DNA of 64,000 nucleotides from DASPNM01 sp035626515 (GTDB taxonomy: Bacteria; Bacteroidota; Bacteroidia; Chitinophagales; Chitinophagaceae): contig DASPNM010000019.1 in the NCBI GenBank assembly GCA_035626515.1, forward strand, positions 124,001-188,000, read 5' to 3'. This document shows positions 17,423 to 25,320 of this stretch, in pieces. The position numbers and the translations under genes were made by a program. Positions within the stretch are counted from its first letter, which is position 1. Every line of letters starts with the position of its first letter. The notes beneath the pieces are model-generated. The model made no database searches, was not told the origin of the DNA, and saw only the letters and a program-made list of their open reading frames with translations.

Positions 17423-17830
17423 TCAGCCCGGTTGCGTGCGGAAGCGCTGCAGTTTTCCAAAGGCAAAGTAAGAGGTCATCAGTCCAATGCAGGAAAACAG
17501 GATGTCGTTGTAGTCAAAAGTTCGTCCGAAAACGGGGATGCGCTGCAAATATTCATTCACGGTCAGCATGCCGAAGCCTAAAACGCAGACCATCCGCAGG
17601 TCGTAAGCGGATTGTATGCGGAAGACGCGCGCCAGCAGGTAGTTTCGCCCGCTGAACAGCCAGTAGGCCGCAAAAGGAATGAGGAAGGATCCAAAAAGAT
17701 TGGGCGCTATATTCAGGAAAAAACGAAACGAATCGTCGTACGCTTCAAAAGGTCTGACAGCAAATTTGATCGTCCAGATGAGAAGGGCTCCCGCCAGCAC
17801 TATCCACCGGCAAACTGGCTTTAATTCCAT
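17423..17830 (-). CDS. VanZ-like small membrane protein
   Basis: The 135-residue protein has about four hydrophobic segments. The C-terminal part NEYLQRIPVFGRTFDYNDILFSCIGL recalls the VanZ pattern (an E-LQ pair, then D and a small-residue helix). The assignment is tentative. It is last in a minus-strand group with a 74-residue membrane protein 51 bp upstream. It lacks a recognisable promoter of its own. Confidence 0.6.
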   Translation of the reverse strand: MELKPVCRWIVLAGALLIWTIKFAVRPFEAYDDSFRFFLNIAPNLFGSFLIPFAAYWLFSGRNYLLARVFRIQSAYDLRMVCVLGFGMLTVNEYLQRIPVFGRTFDYNDILFSCIGLMTSYFAFGKLQRFRTQPG

Positions 17831-17881
17831 GGCAGCTGAATGAACGATGAATATAGTTTTTTTCTCGCAGCGGGATTATTT

Positions 17882-18106
17882 TTATTTTTTCCAGGTTCGG
17901 TAATACCACCAGAGCAGAAGGCCCAGGGTAATCGCCATGCACGAATAAAAAAGAATTGGAACGATCGCCGGGTTGGTGTTCCAGTAGCCGAGATGAAAAT
18001 AAATGCCGGCTGTCGCGCATCCGATCATCCAGCCGAATCCGAGCGCGACCGAGAAAAGAACTTTTCGGAAGTACTTCTTCACGTTGCGGTCCATCCCGCG
18101 CTCCAT
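17882..18106 (-). CDS. Small two-helix membrane protein, unknown function
   Basis: The 74-residue protein has two hydrophobic helices (VLFSVALGFGWMIGCATAGIYF and IVPILFYSCMAITLGLLLWWYY) and basic ends. I do not recognise a family. The start may be ATG 18106 or ATG 18094 (MDRNVKKYF). A TACCTTG heptamer on the minus strand at 18125-18131 could be its -7 element. It lies between GH25 lysozyme and VanZ-like genes. Confidence 0.6.
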   Translation of the reverse strand: MERGMDRNVKKYFRKVLFSVALGFGWMIGCATAGIYFHLGYWNTNPAIVPILFYSCMAITLGLLLWWYYRTWKK

Positions 18107-18146
18107 ACTGCAGCTTTAGAATTACAAGGTACGATTTCAGGGGGTC

Positions 18147-18920
18147 CTATTTCAGGAGCAGTTGCCTGAACTGCGCGGAATCTCCGGAGAAAACATTGAA
18201 GTCTACGGCGTGTACGATCCCGTTTACGCGTCCGCGGTCGGTATGCTGCCAAAAAATCCAGGGGCGCCGGATTCCCGGCTCATCGCCCGATTCGTAATGG
18301 GCGATCCACAGCGGATAAGCGTCGAATTCGCGGCCCAGGCAGTTTCGATAAAACTCCACGTTTGTATAAATGATCGGCTTTGCCCCGTAATGAAATTCCA
18401 CCACCTGCAGCCAGCGCTTCACTTCCCTCCGCACCTGCTGGCAGGAAGCGCCGTAGTTGTGTTCCACGTCCAGCACCGGCGGCAAATCTCCCGACTGCAG
18501 GGATACTGACCGAATGAAGTTTTCGGCCTGCATTCGCCCGTCGCGGATGGGGAGGAAGAAATGGTAGGCGCCGCGAATGATTCCGCTTGCTTTCGACTTT
18601 TTCCAGTTGCGGTGAAATTGCGGATCTGTATTGTCAATTCCCTCGGTGGCCTTTATGAAGGCAAACCCCAGACGGATATTGCGCACGTTCATCCGCCGCA
18701 CCTCTTCCCAGGCGATGACGTCCTGGTAACGCGAAACATCAATACCATGGATGGAATAATGATCCGGGATGTTTACGCCGAACTCCGGATACCTGGTTGA
18801 CTTTGCCTTGCGGTATTTCAGCCACTCGTAACCCAGCAATGCTGCCACTGCCAGAATAAGAAGCAGGAGCAAAGACAGCACGATGCGCCTGAGTAGCTTT
18901 TTCGCACGAGGGCCTGCCAT
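18147..18920 (-). CDS. GH25 family lysozyme-like muramidase
   Basis: The 257-residue protein has an N-terminal membrane anchor (about residues 12-31) and a GH25 catalytic domain. GIDVSRYQD opens the barrel, FIKATEG and GAYHFF follow, the catalytic acidic pair is in PVLDVEHN, and IYTN plus LWIAHY appear near the end. GH25 enzymes cleave the MurNAc-GlcNAc bond of peptidoglycan. A cell-wall-remodelling or predatory role fits, since the protein faces the periplasm. A -7 element lies 11 nt before the ATG. Confidence 0.9.
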   Translation of the reverse strand: MAGPRAKKLLRRIVLSLLLLLILAVAALLGYEWLKYRKAKSTRYPEFGVNIPDHYSIHGIDVSRYQDVIAWEEVRRMNVRNIRLGFAFIKATEGIDNTDPQFHRNWKKSKASGIIRGAYHFFLPIRDGRMQAENFIRSVSLQSGDLPPVLDVEHNYGASCQQVRREVKRWLQVVEFHYGAKPIIYTNVEFYRNCLGREFDAYPLWIAHYESGDEPGIRRPWIFWQHTDRGRVNGIVHAVDFNVFSGDSAQFRQLLLK

Positions 18921-18931
18921 AAGGGAGGTAA

Positions 18932-18939
18932 CAAATTTA
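18932..18939 (-). promoter_or_regulatory. Promoter of GH25 gene
   Basis: Minus strand TAAATTTG (18939-18932). A TTTG at 18965-18962 lies 22 bp upstream, slightly longer than the ideal 19-21. Confidence 0.5.
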
Positions 18940-18980
18940 CCCGTACGGCTGTTAACGTGCTCAAAAATGCCGGACTCGCG

Positions 18981-19805
18981 TTACAGGCTGAGCTTCACTC
19001 CGACGGTGGCGTAAAACATTTCCCGGCCCCTTTCAGAAAGATCGGGCCGGCCCTCCACGGTGATCAGGTTTTGCGGTATCACGTATGCAGGAATCGCAAT
19101 CGCCTGGAACTTGCCTTTGGCATAAATCACGGGCATCGAAAGTTCGTAAGAAAGAATGTTGAACTTTTTGACCCGCTCGGTGACGGTCTGCTCTACTCCC
19201 GGAAAAAACAGGAAGCTGCTGCGTTTGTAATAAGTCTTGGTGAATTGCTGGGTGCCGGCGTTCACATATGCCGACGGGTCGAAAACGAGCACGGAATTGT
19301 CAGTGAATTGCTTTCTGAAAATATGGTCAATACCGGCCGTAGCGCCAAAATCCACGTTGTCGCTGAATTTCACATCTCCGCCTGCGGTGATGTTCATGAC
19401 CTTGTTGAGCGATGTGATTGTCGCTCCGAATTGTGCTTTAAGAGCAGACTGCACGAGACCCGTTCCTGCTTCGTAAAAAGGTTTGACCAGGTTAAAGTTG
19501 CCAGCCAGCTTTTCGCCGCTAAATCGGTAGCCCGCGGTGGCAACGGTACCCGCGTAGTCGAAGCTGCTCATCGCGTTGCTGACAAAAACCGGGGCCGCGT
19601 TGATGTAGAAATTATCGCCGAACCAGATCTCGGCAAGCGGAAACGACCCGCTGCTTCGGAGGCTATCGGTTCGGCCGTAATAATTGAGCCCGGTATTATG
19701 AAACACTCCCAGGCGCAGTTGCACCTTTTCGCGTGCCGAATCCGACTGCGCGGTTGCACTGTGTGCAAACACCGCGATCAACAGGCATAGTATGGTAAAT
19801 CGCAT
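18981..19805 (-). CDS. Secreted outer-membrane beta-barrel-like protein, unknown function
   Basis: The 274-residue precursor has a signal peptide (MRFTILCLLIAVFAHSATA, cleavage before Q). The mature part alternates polar and aromatic/hydrophobic residues, with many Gly, Tyr and Phe, and ends in the beta-strand MFYATVGVKLSL. This suggests a small outer-membrane barrel. I recognise no named family. It is preceded on the minus strand by a low-complexity secreted protein gene, separated by a strong hairpin. Confidence 0.65.
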   Translation of the reverse strand: MRFTILCLLIAVFAHSATAQSDSAREKVQLRLGVFHNTGLNYYGRTDSLRSSGSFPLAEIWFGDNFYINAAPVFVSNAMSSFDYAGTVATAGYRFSGEKLAGNFNLVKPFYEAGTGLVQSALKAQFGATITSLNKVMNITAGGDVKFSDNVDFGATAGIDHIFRKQFTDNSVLVFDPSAYVNAGTQQFTKTYYKRSSFLFFPGVEQTVTERVKKFNILSYELSMPVIYAKGKFQAIAIPAYVIPQNLITVEGRPDLSERGREMFYATVGVKLSL

Positions 19806-19823
19806 GCGTCCGTTTTTATAAAT

Positions 19824-19848
19824 GTGCCTCCGCGGGCAGCGGAGGCAC
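19824..19848 (-). terminator. Strong hairpin after the low-complexity secreted protein gene
   Basis: GTGCCTCCGC (19824-19833) and GCGGAGGCAC (19839-19848) form a perfect ten-base stem around GGGCA. On the minus strand it is followed by the A/T-rich run ATTTATAAAAA rather than a pure U-tract. It lies between two minus-strand genes and probably separates their transcripts. Confidence 0.6.
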
Positions 19849-19880
19849 GTGTGTATGGTGATGAGCTACGGATTAAAAAC

Positions 19881-20531
19881 TTACTGCTTGTTGACAGTTG
19901 CTTTTGTGTCCGACTTCACTTCCGTGGAAGCCTTCACTTCGGCTTTCGGCTTCACGCTGTTTGCGGTCTGCTTGGCAGCGCGGATGTCGGAGCGGACTTC
20001 CGACTGAACATCAGATTTAACGGACTTTGCCGTCTCGACCGTGCCGCTAACTTCGCCCTGAACGTCGGCCTTCACATTCTCGGCCGTTTCAATGGCCTTG
20101 CTCGCGTCTACCTTAACGTCAGCACCGGCACTCAACGACCCGCTTCCATTTACATTACCCTGAACGGAATTATTTCCGGCCTGGGTGCTGGCGGTCGTGC
20201 TCGACTCGGCGGATGCGGAAATTGCTGCGTTCGCATTCACATCGGTGCTTTTCTTCACGTCCACAACCGTATTGATTGCCTTTTGAGTTTTAGCGTCGAC
20301 TGTGGTAACCGCTTTGCCGGTCACATCCACAGCTTTGCTGGTTGTTGCCTGCACCGTTGCCTTCGTAGCATTCGCAGCTGCCGAAGTCGTTTGCGTTACA
20401 GCGTTCGTGCTGGCAGTAACGTTGGCTGCTGCCTGGGTCGTCGACTGCACCCCGAGGTTAATTTGCGCGAAAGCGCCTCCCGAAAGAAGCATGGCGAAAG
20501 CCAGGATTAAGGTTTTTTGATGCGTCTTCAT
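19881..20531 (-). CDS. Secreted low-complexity Ala/Val/Thr/Lys-rich repeat protein
   Basis: The 216-residue precursor has a clear signal peptide (MKTHQKTLILAFAMLLSGGAFA, cleavage before Q). The mature protein is strongly biased to Ala, Val, Thr, Ser, Lys and Asp, with no Cys or Trp, and repeats short units such as TKATV, SKAVDVTGKAV, VKADVQGEV and VKSDVQSEV. The pattern resembles LEA-like amphipathic 11-mer repeats that form helices on drying or on surfaces, but this is only a resemblance. The upstream frame to 20879 is not used; ATG 20531 opens the signal peptide. Confidence 0.7.
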   Translation of the reverse strand: MKTHQKTLILAFAMLLSGGAFAQINLGVQSTTQAAANVTASTNAVTQTTSAAANATKATVQATTSKAVDVTGKAVTTVDAKTQKAINTVVDVKKSTDVNANAAISASAESSTTASTQAGNNSVQGNVNGSGSLSAGADVKVDASKAIETAENVKADVQGEVSGTVETAKSVKSDVQSEVRSDIRAAKQTANSVKPKAEVKASTEVKSDTKATVNKQ

Positions 20532-20717
20532 AGTTTTTAGTTTTTGATGAACAATGGGAATTACGAAAACTTTATGCCAAAGGCTGATTTTTACTAAAGA
20601 CATAATAAATTTTTTACAATTCTCGTCGGAGGCGAGCTGGAAATACCTGAAATTCAATTTATCAGGCAGGCTTGTGCTTATGAGACTGGGGGCGGACTCG
20701 AAAGGTTTAATAATTGT

Positions 20718-20749
20718 GGAAAACGCAGACCCGCCTAACGGGGTTTTCC
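20718..20749 (-). terminator. Possible terminator overlapping the end of the DUF3089 gene
   Basis: GGAAAAC (20718-20724) pairs with GTTTTCC (20743-20749), with an inner CCCG/CGGG stem (20730-20733, 20739-20742) around CCTAA. The TAG stop of the minus-strand DUF3089 gene lies inside it. The U-run comes from the outer arm. Confidence 0.45.
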
Positions 20750-21769
20750 CTGGTAATATGCGCTGATGCGCTGCGCAACATTGTGACGCAGGTTCACATA
20801 GAACAGGTTGATATCGCCGATGTGATAATTGCGCGACAGCAATAAGAAGCTGCCTGGAAAGCGCGGCCGGGCCATCCACAATACTCCTTTATGCGCCTGC
20901 GCATCTACAGCGTGAAGATGAAGCTTGTTGAAATCACGAAGCACGCTTCCGCGGTGCAGTGTCCGTGGCGCACTTTCTTCCGTGGTTTTCCAGGTGAGCG
21001 GATTGGTAACGACGGCTGTTGCTTTTTCCCAGCGTACATAATAAGGTATGTATCCCTTCTTAAAGCTGCGCCAACTGCAAAGACATGCGGTCTGCACGGA
21101 ATCCGCGCAGGCTTTCATTCGTGAAAAGTAATCAGGAGGAAGCGCCCATCCGATCACGTAAGCAGCGACCAACTGCTGCTGCAGTTTTTTTCCGTCGAAA
21201 TACTCGCGCAGCAGACGTTTCGCCAGGTAGCTTCCCTGGCTGTGCGCGGCAATAATGATGGGACGACCCCGATTCCAGTGCTGCAGATAATATTCAAAAG
21301 AGGATTTGATGTCCCGGTAGGCGAGGTCGAACGCTTCTCCTGCTTTTAGTGAGTCCTTCATGAAAAAGGTGCTCACGTGCGCCTGCCGGTAACGCGGCGC
21401 GAAAATGCGTGCGCGCTGGTTAAAAGCGCTGGCCTGGTAAAGGATCGTGCTGTAATCGGTTTTTGCATTCAGCAGGTCGTGGTCGATCCGCGCATTTTGT
21501 CCGTCCATGCTGCCGGAGGTATAGGTGGTCGGATGAAGAAAGAAGACGTCGGCGGCTGTATCACGCTTTTCAGCCCGCAGCGGCGCAGGGATACTGTCTG
21601 CCGGGTCCCATTTCCACGGGTGCGATGCCCAGTAGTTGAGATCTGAGTAGTCGGGTTGTCCATTCGGACTCCTGAACTGGTAAAATGAGCGGTATTGCGC
21701 GAAACGTGACATGCAGGCGGAGAGCGTGCAAACAACAATCAAGGCGCAAATGGAAACCCGTTGCGGCAT
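20735..21769 (-). CDS. DUF3089 family alpha/beta-hydrolase lipoprotein
   Basis: The 344-residue precursor has a lipoprotein signal (TLSAC near residue 19). The domain contains ADVFFLHPTTY near the N-terminal end, a nucleophile elbow IIAAHSQGSYLA and a late HLHAVDAQAHKG. DUF3089 members are predicted serine hydrolases of the alpha/beta fold with unknown substrate. The ATG at 21769 is four bases downstream of CAACTTTG on the minus strand (one mismatch to TAnnTTTG), the same close spacing seen elsewhere here. Confidence 0.82.
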   Translation of the reverse strand: MPQRVSICALIVVCTLSACMSRFAQYRSFYQFRSPNGQPDYSDLNYWASHPWKWDPADSIPAPLRAEKRDTAADVFFLHPTTYTSGSMDGQNARIDHDLLNAKTDYSTILYQASAFNQRARIFAPRYRQAHVSTFFMKDSLKAGEAFDLAYRDIKSSFEYYLQHWNRGRPIIIAAHSQGSYLAKRLLREYFDGKKLQQQLVAAYVIGWALPPDYFSRMKACADSVQTACLCSWRSFKKGYIPYYVRWEKATAVVTNPLTWKTTEESAPRTLHRGSVLRDFNKLHLHAVDAQAHKGVLWMARPRFPGSFLLLSRNYHIGDINLFYVNLRHNVAQRISAYYQGKPR

Positions 21770-21773
21770 CGAG

Positions 21774-21781
21774 CAAAGTTG
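21774..21781 (-). promoter_or_regulatory. Possible -7 element of DUF3089 gene
   Basis: Minus strand CAACTTTG, one mismatch from TAnnTTTG, four bases before ATG 21769. Confidence 0.35.
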
Positions 21782-21898
21782 TGGTGGTGACGCCGAAGGG
21801 CCACCAGGCCACGGATATTATTTTTTCGTTATTGGGTAGAAGACTGAGTTTCAAGTAGTTGAATTTGGTCGCTCCCCGCTCATCAACATTACCTACAA

Positions 21899-21933
21899 AA
21901 ATATGGTACTTTATGTTGCATAGTACCATATTT
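21899..21933. promoter_or_regulatory. Probable PadR operator: 12-bp perfect inverted repeat
   Basis: AAATATGGTACT (21899-21910) is repeated as its exact reverse complement AGTACCATATTT (21922-21933), with an 11-bp spacer. The spacer contains the -33 TTG of the padR promoter, and the right arm lies between the -33 and -7 elements. This position is suited to repression by steric block. The adjoining gene encodes a PadR regulator, a family that commonly represses its own promoter through such palindromes. Confidence 0.7.
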
Positions 21934-21946
21934 AACCGTAGATTTG
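21916..21946 (+). promoter_or_regulatory. Promoter of the padR-pspC operon
   Basis: TTG (21916-21918), 20 bp, then TAGATTTG (21939-21946), a perfect -7. The leader to ATG 21966 is about 13-16 nt. Confidence 0.7.
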
Positions 21947-21965
21947 TCCCGACAACCTGCAGCGT

Positions 21966-22337
21966 ATGAATATAGAGAACACACAAAGCCAGATGCGGAA
22001 AGGGATACTCGAGTTTTGCATTCTTTCCATTATCCGCCGCGGCGAAGCTTATCCGAGCGATATCGTGGAAGAGATGAGGGCGGCGAACCTGAATATCCTG
22101 GAGGGCACTTTGTATCCCCTTCTCACGCGACTGAAAAACGCGGAAATGCTCAGCTACCGGTGGGTGGAGAGCAGCTCGGGACCACCGCGCAAATATTTTT
22201 CACTTACTGAGAAGGGCGAAAAATTCTACGGCGAGCTGGAGCAGACCTGGAATGAACTTTCCAACGGCGTGAATGCCCTCACCAGCAAGCGCAGCCCGGT
22301 TTCCGGTCAAAACCCGGACAGTTTAGAAAACCAATAA
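21966..22337 (+). CDS. PadR-family transcriptional regulator
   Basis: The 123-residue protein is a PadR winged helix: RKGILEFCILSIIRRGEAYPSDIVEEM, NILEGTLYPLLTRLKNAEMLSYRW, and the wing/beta region GPPRKYFSLTEKGEKFY. The short Ser/Asn-rich C-terminus lacks a long effector domain (PadR-s2 type). It is followed 30 bp later by the PspC gene, the usual Bacteroidota pairing, in which PadR is thought to control the membrane-stress operon. A 12-bp inverted repeat in its promoter is the probable operator. Confidence 0.9.
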   Translation: MNIENTQSQMRKGILEFCILSIIRRGEAYPSDIVEEMRAANLNILEGTLYPLLTRLKNAEMLSYRWVESSSGPPRKYFSLTEKGEKFYGELEQTWNELSNGVNALTSKRSPVSGQNPDSLENQ

Positions 22338-22367
22338 TCGCTACACACAAATTCATATATAGTGACC

Positions 22368-24488
22368 ATGAAAAAGATCATAAGCATCAACCTCAGCGGC
22401 CGGGTTATCCTGATCGAGGATTCGGCTTTTGAAAAACTGCAGTCATACCTGGACAGCCTGAGGCGCTATTTCGCGAAAGAAGAGGGTCGTGATGAGATCA
22501 TCAACGATATTGAAAGCCGCATCGCGGAGCTGATGAATGACAAGACACGCAAGGGTGCAACGGCGATCGCCGAAGAGGACGTGGAAGAGATCGTTGCTTC
22601 GATGGGCAGGCCGGAAGATTTCGACCCTGTAGATACCGAAGAACCGGCATCTGCGACTCCCCGCGTGGAGCGCCTGCAAGGACCCCGCCGCCGGAGGCTG
22701 TACCGCGACAGCAGCGACAAAATTCTCGGTGGCGTTTGCGCAGGTATTGCGAATTACCTGAACGTGGATCCGGCAATCATCCGCCTGCTTTTCGCAATCA
22801 TTACGTTTGGGGGATTCGGGTTCGGGATATTGATTTATATACTGCTCTGGATTGTGCTGCCGGCGGGCGATCTTGAAGAATATGCCGGCAAGAGATTGTA
22901 CCGCAATCCTGATGATCGCGTATTCGGTGGGGTTGCAAGCGGCCTCGCCGCATACTTTGGCCGGGAGGCCTGGCTGATCCGGCTGATCTTCGCAGCTCCT
23001 CTCCTGCTGAACATTTTGGTCGGCATGTTTAGCTGGCCGTTTTTCCACGAAGGGTCTTTCGTGACGAACATGATCTTCGGATCCGTGAGCGGCACGTTCA
23101 TCGTCGCCTATATCGTGCTCTGGATCGTGCTTCCCGAGGCGCGAAGCCAGTACCAGAAAATGGAAATGCGGGGGGAGAAAGTGGATGTAAATCGCATTCG
23201 CCGGAATGTTCGCGAAGGGTTGGGTACTATGAAGGAAAAGGTAAAGAACTGGGGCGAAGAGGTGCGCGACTCCGCGCGCGAATTCAATACAAGGGGAAAG
23301 GCGTTCGCGACGGAAGTGCGGGAGGCAGGGCAGCGCACGGGCCGGGGGCTTGGCCATGTGCTCGGCGTCTTGTTCCGCGTGTTTTTCATCTTTCTCGCCG
23401 GTACGATCGCTTTCGCGCTGTTTGTCGCCCTTCTCGGATTGATCGTTGGCGGCGTGGGAGTGTGGCCACTAAAAAATTTCCTGCTCGAAGGTTTCTGGCA
23501 GAATACGTTTGCCTGGGGAATCCTGCTGTTTTTCCTCGGTATCCCGTTGGTAGCGTTCATCACCTGGCTGATCCGCCGGATCATGCGCGTCCGATCTCAG
23601 CACAGCTACCTCGGGTGGATTTTCGGTGGACTCTGGGCGTTGGGATGGGTCAGCCTCGCCTTGTTTGCGGGCAGCATGGTGAATGACTTCCGGAGAGACA
23701 ACAGTCGCTATCGCGGAACGGAACTACCGATCATCCAGCCGGCAAACGGGAAAATGATTGTGCGCGTATCCGGCCCCGAGGTGCTCTACAGCGGCGATTT
23801 TCCGTGGATTGAAATCGACGGCGAAGGCGTTGACATCACCCGCGACAGCCTGAAGCTTGCGAATGTGCGGGTGCGTGTGGAGCAGAGTAACGACTCCGCA
23901 TATCATGTTGAAATAAAAAAATACAGCCGCGGCAGAACCGCCGCTGATGCGGAAGCGAGGGCACAGCAGATCAGCTTTAACGCGAGCTATACAGACAGCG
24001 TCCTTGATATCGGCAGCGGTATCGGTATCGGTCGCGAATCCCGCTTCCGCGGCCAGCAGGCGGTCGTGATCGTGAGAATTCCCACGGGAAAAAGAATCCG
24101 GTTTGATGAATCGCTTGACAAACTGCATGCGCTCGATGTTCGCATCAGCGAAAAACGCCGTTGGAGAGAAAACCGTTTCGATATCGACTTTGACGAGCAT
24201 TTCAACTACCGCAGCAACGTCGATTACGTGATGGGGGTGGACGGCGTCCTTCGCGACGAATGGGGCAACCGGGCGAGTGAATCGTATCGCTACCGGCCGG
24301 CGGGGGATTCGATCAGCATCGAGCAACAGCGCCGGAAAGTAGAAGAAGAGCAGAGGAAGTTGCGCGAGATGGAAGAGAAAAGAAAAACAATGCGCAGGAA
24401 ACGGGAGTTTCGCACCCCTGCCGATACCGGAAAAGCATGGGCCAGCTCCCGGTCCGCCGTGTTCTCGCTCGTGGACAGCTGGAACTAG
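22368..24488 (+). CDS. PspC domain membrane protein (double PspC)
   Basis: The 706-residue protein has an N-terminal cytoplasmic helical part (MKKIISINLSGRVILIEDSAFEKLQSYLDSLRRYF, ending in DVEEIVASMGRPEDF), typical of Bacteroidota PspC proteins. Two PspC domains follow at about residues 106-165 (RRLYRDSSDKILGGVCAGIANYLNVDP) and 173-250 (KRLYRNPDDRVFGGVASGLAAYFG). After them come more membrane helices and a soluble C-terminal beta region with a final Lys/Glu coiled coil. PspC proteins sense or counter envelope stress. A GTG at 22362 is also in frame, but ATG 22368 begins the conserved N-terminus. Confidence 0.9.
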   Translation: MKKIISINLSGRVILIEDSAFEKLQSYLDSLRRYFAKEEGRDEIINDIESRIAELMNDKTRKGATAIAEEDVEEIVASMGRPEDFDPVDTEEPASATPRVERLQGPRRRRLYRDSSDKILGGVCAGIANYLNVDPAIIRLLFAIITFGGFGFGILIYILLWIVLPAGDLEEYAGKRLYRNPDDRVFGGVASGLAAYFGREAWLIRLIFAAPLLLNILVGMFSWPFFHEGSFVTNMIFGSVSGTFIVAYIVLWIVLPEARSQYQKMEMRGEKVDVNRIRRNVREGLGTMKEKVKNWGEEVRDSAREFNTRGKAFATEVREAGQRTGRGLGHVLGVLFRVFFIFLAGTIAFALFVALLGLIVGGVGVWPLKNFLLEGFWQNTFAWGILLFFLGIPLVAFITWLIRRIMRVRSQHSYLGWIFGGLWALGWVSLALFAGSMVNDFRRDNSRYRGTELPIIQPANGKMIVRVSGPEVLYSGDFPWIEIDGEGVDITRDSLKLANVRVRVEQSNDSAYHVEIKKYSRGRTAADAEARAQQISFNASYTDSVLDIGSGIGIGRESRFRGQQAVVIVRIPTGKRIRFDESLDKLHALDVRISEKRRWRENRFDIDFDEHFNYRSNVDYVMGVDGVLRDEWGNRASESYRYRPAGDSISIEQQRRKVEEEQRKLREMEEKRKTMRRKREFRTPADTGKAWASSRSAVFSLVDSWN

Positions 24489-24506
24489 TGCCGGTCGCGC
24501 AGGTAT

Positions 24507-24514
24507 TATCTTTA
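24507..24514 (+). promoter_or_regulatory. Possible -7 element of methyltransferase gene
   Basis: TATCTTTA (one mismatch to TAnnTTTG) ends exactly four bases before the GTG start at 24519. Confidence 0.35.
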
Positions 24515-24518
24515 TCGC

Positions 24519-25259
24519 GTGAAGGATCGTTTTTCTACAGCCGCCGCGGAATACTCGCGCTACCGGCCTGGTTATCCCGAAGAGCTTTTTCGATTCATTC
24601 TCTCACGGTTCACTGCGCGCGAACGTGCGTGGGACTGCGGCACGGGAAATGGACAAACCGCGACACAGCTCGCCCGGCATTTCCGCCAGGTATTTGCTAC
24701 GGATATCAGTGCTGAACAGTTGCGGCACGCGTGGCCCGCGGCAAATATTCGATATTCCGTGCAGCCTGCAGAGGCCACGAACTTCCCTGAGAATTATTTC
24801 GACCTGGTGACAGTATCACAGGCTCTTCATTGGTTTCAACCGGGTGCATTTTACAATGAAGTAAATCGCGTGGCACGTTCCGACGCCTGGATCGCGGTGT
24901 GGACGTATTCGCTGCCGAGGATCAGCCCCGGCATCGACCGTCTCATCAATGAGGAATATTACTGTAATACACTGGGCCCTTACTGGGATCGTGAAAGACG
25001 ATTCGTTGACGAGCAGTACCGCAGCCTGCCGTTCCCGTTCCGCGAGATCCCGGTGCCCGAATTAGCGATCGGGCTTCAGTGGACGCTTGACGAATTGCAG
25101 GGGTATCTTCAAACATGGTCAGCCTTGAAAAAATTTATTGCGGAAAAAAAACAGGATCCCCTGCCTGATGTCATAAAGCACGTTGCCGCTTGTTGGAACG
25201 GGGAAAGAATGACCGTCACCTTTCCATTGCACTTACGAATGGGCCAAGTCCTGAAATGA
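24519..25259 (+). CDS. Class I SAM-dependent methyltransferase (GTG start)
   Basis: The 246-residue cytoplasmic protein has methyltransferase motif I as AWDCGTGNGQTA, an acidic loop VFATDISAEQL, and the motif IV/post region FDLVTVSQALHWFQP. The HWF element is common in the UbiE/trans-aconitate methyltransferase-like subgroup of Methyltransf_11. The substrate is unknown. The start is GTG; no in-frame ATG precedes motif I. It follows pspC by 30 bp in the same direction and may be read through from it or use its own weak -7 element. Confidence 0.8.
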   Translation: MKDRFSTAAAEYSRYRPGYPEELFRFILSRFTARERAWDCGTGNGQTATQLARHFRQVFATDISAEQLRHAWPAANIRYSVQPAEATNFPENYFDLVTVSQALHWFQPGAFYNEVNRVARSDAWIAVWTYSLPRISPGIDRLINEEYYCNTLGPYWDRERRFVDEQYRSLPFPFREIPVPELAIGLQWTLDELQGYLQTWSALKKFIAEKKQDPLPDVIKHVAACWNGERMTVTFPLHLRMGQVLK

Positions 25260-25279
25260 GACGCGCCGACTTCCTCCTG

Positions 25280-25287
25280 TATCTTTG
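25280..25287 (+). promoter_or_regulatory. -7 element of gcvT
   Basis: TATCTTTG, a perfect TAnnTTTG, 33 bases before ATG 25321. No -33 TTTG at the expected spacing. Confidence 0.5.
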
Positions 25288-25320
25288 TTCTCCAAAAAAA
25301 ACCAACCGGGTGGAAGCAGC

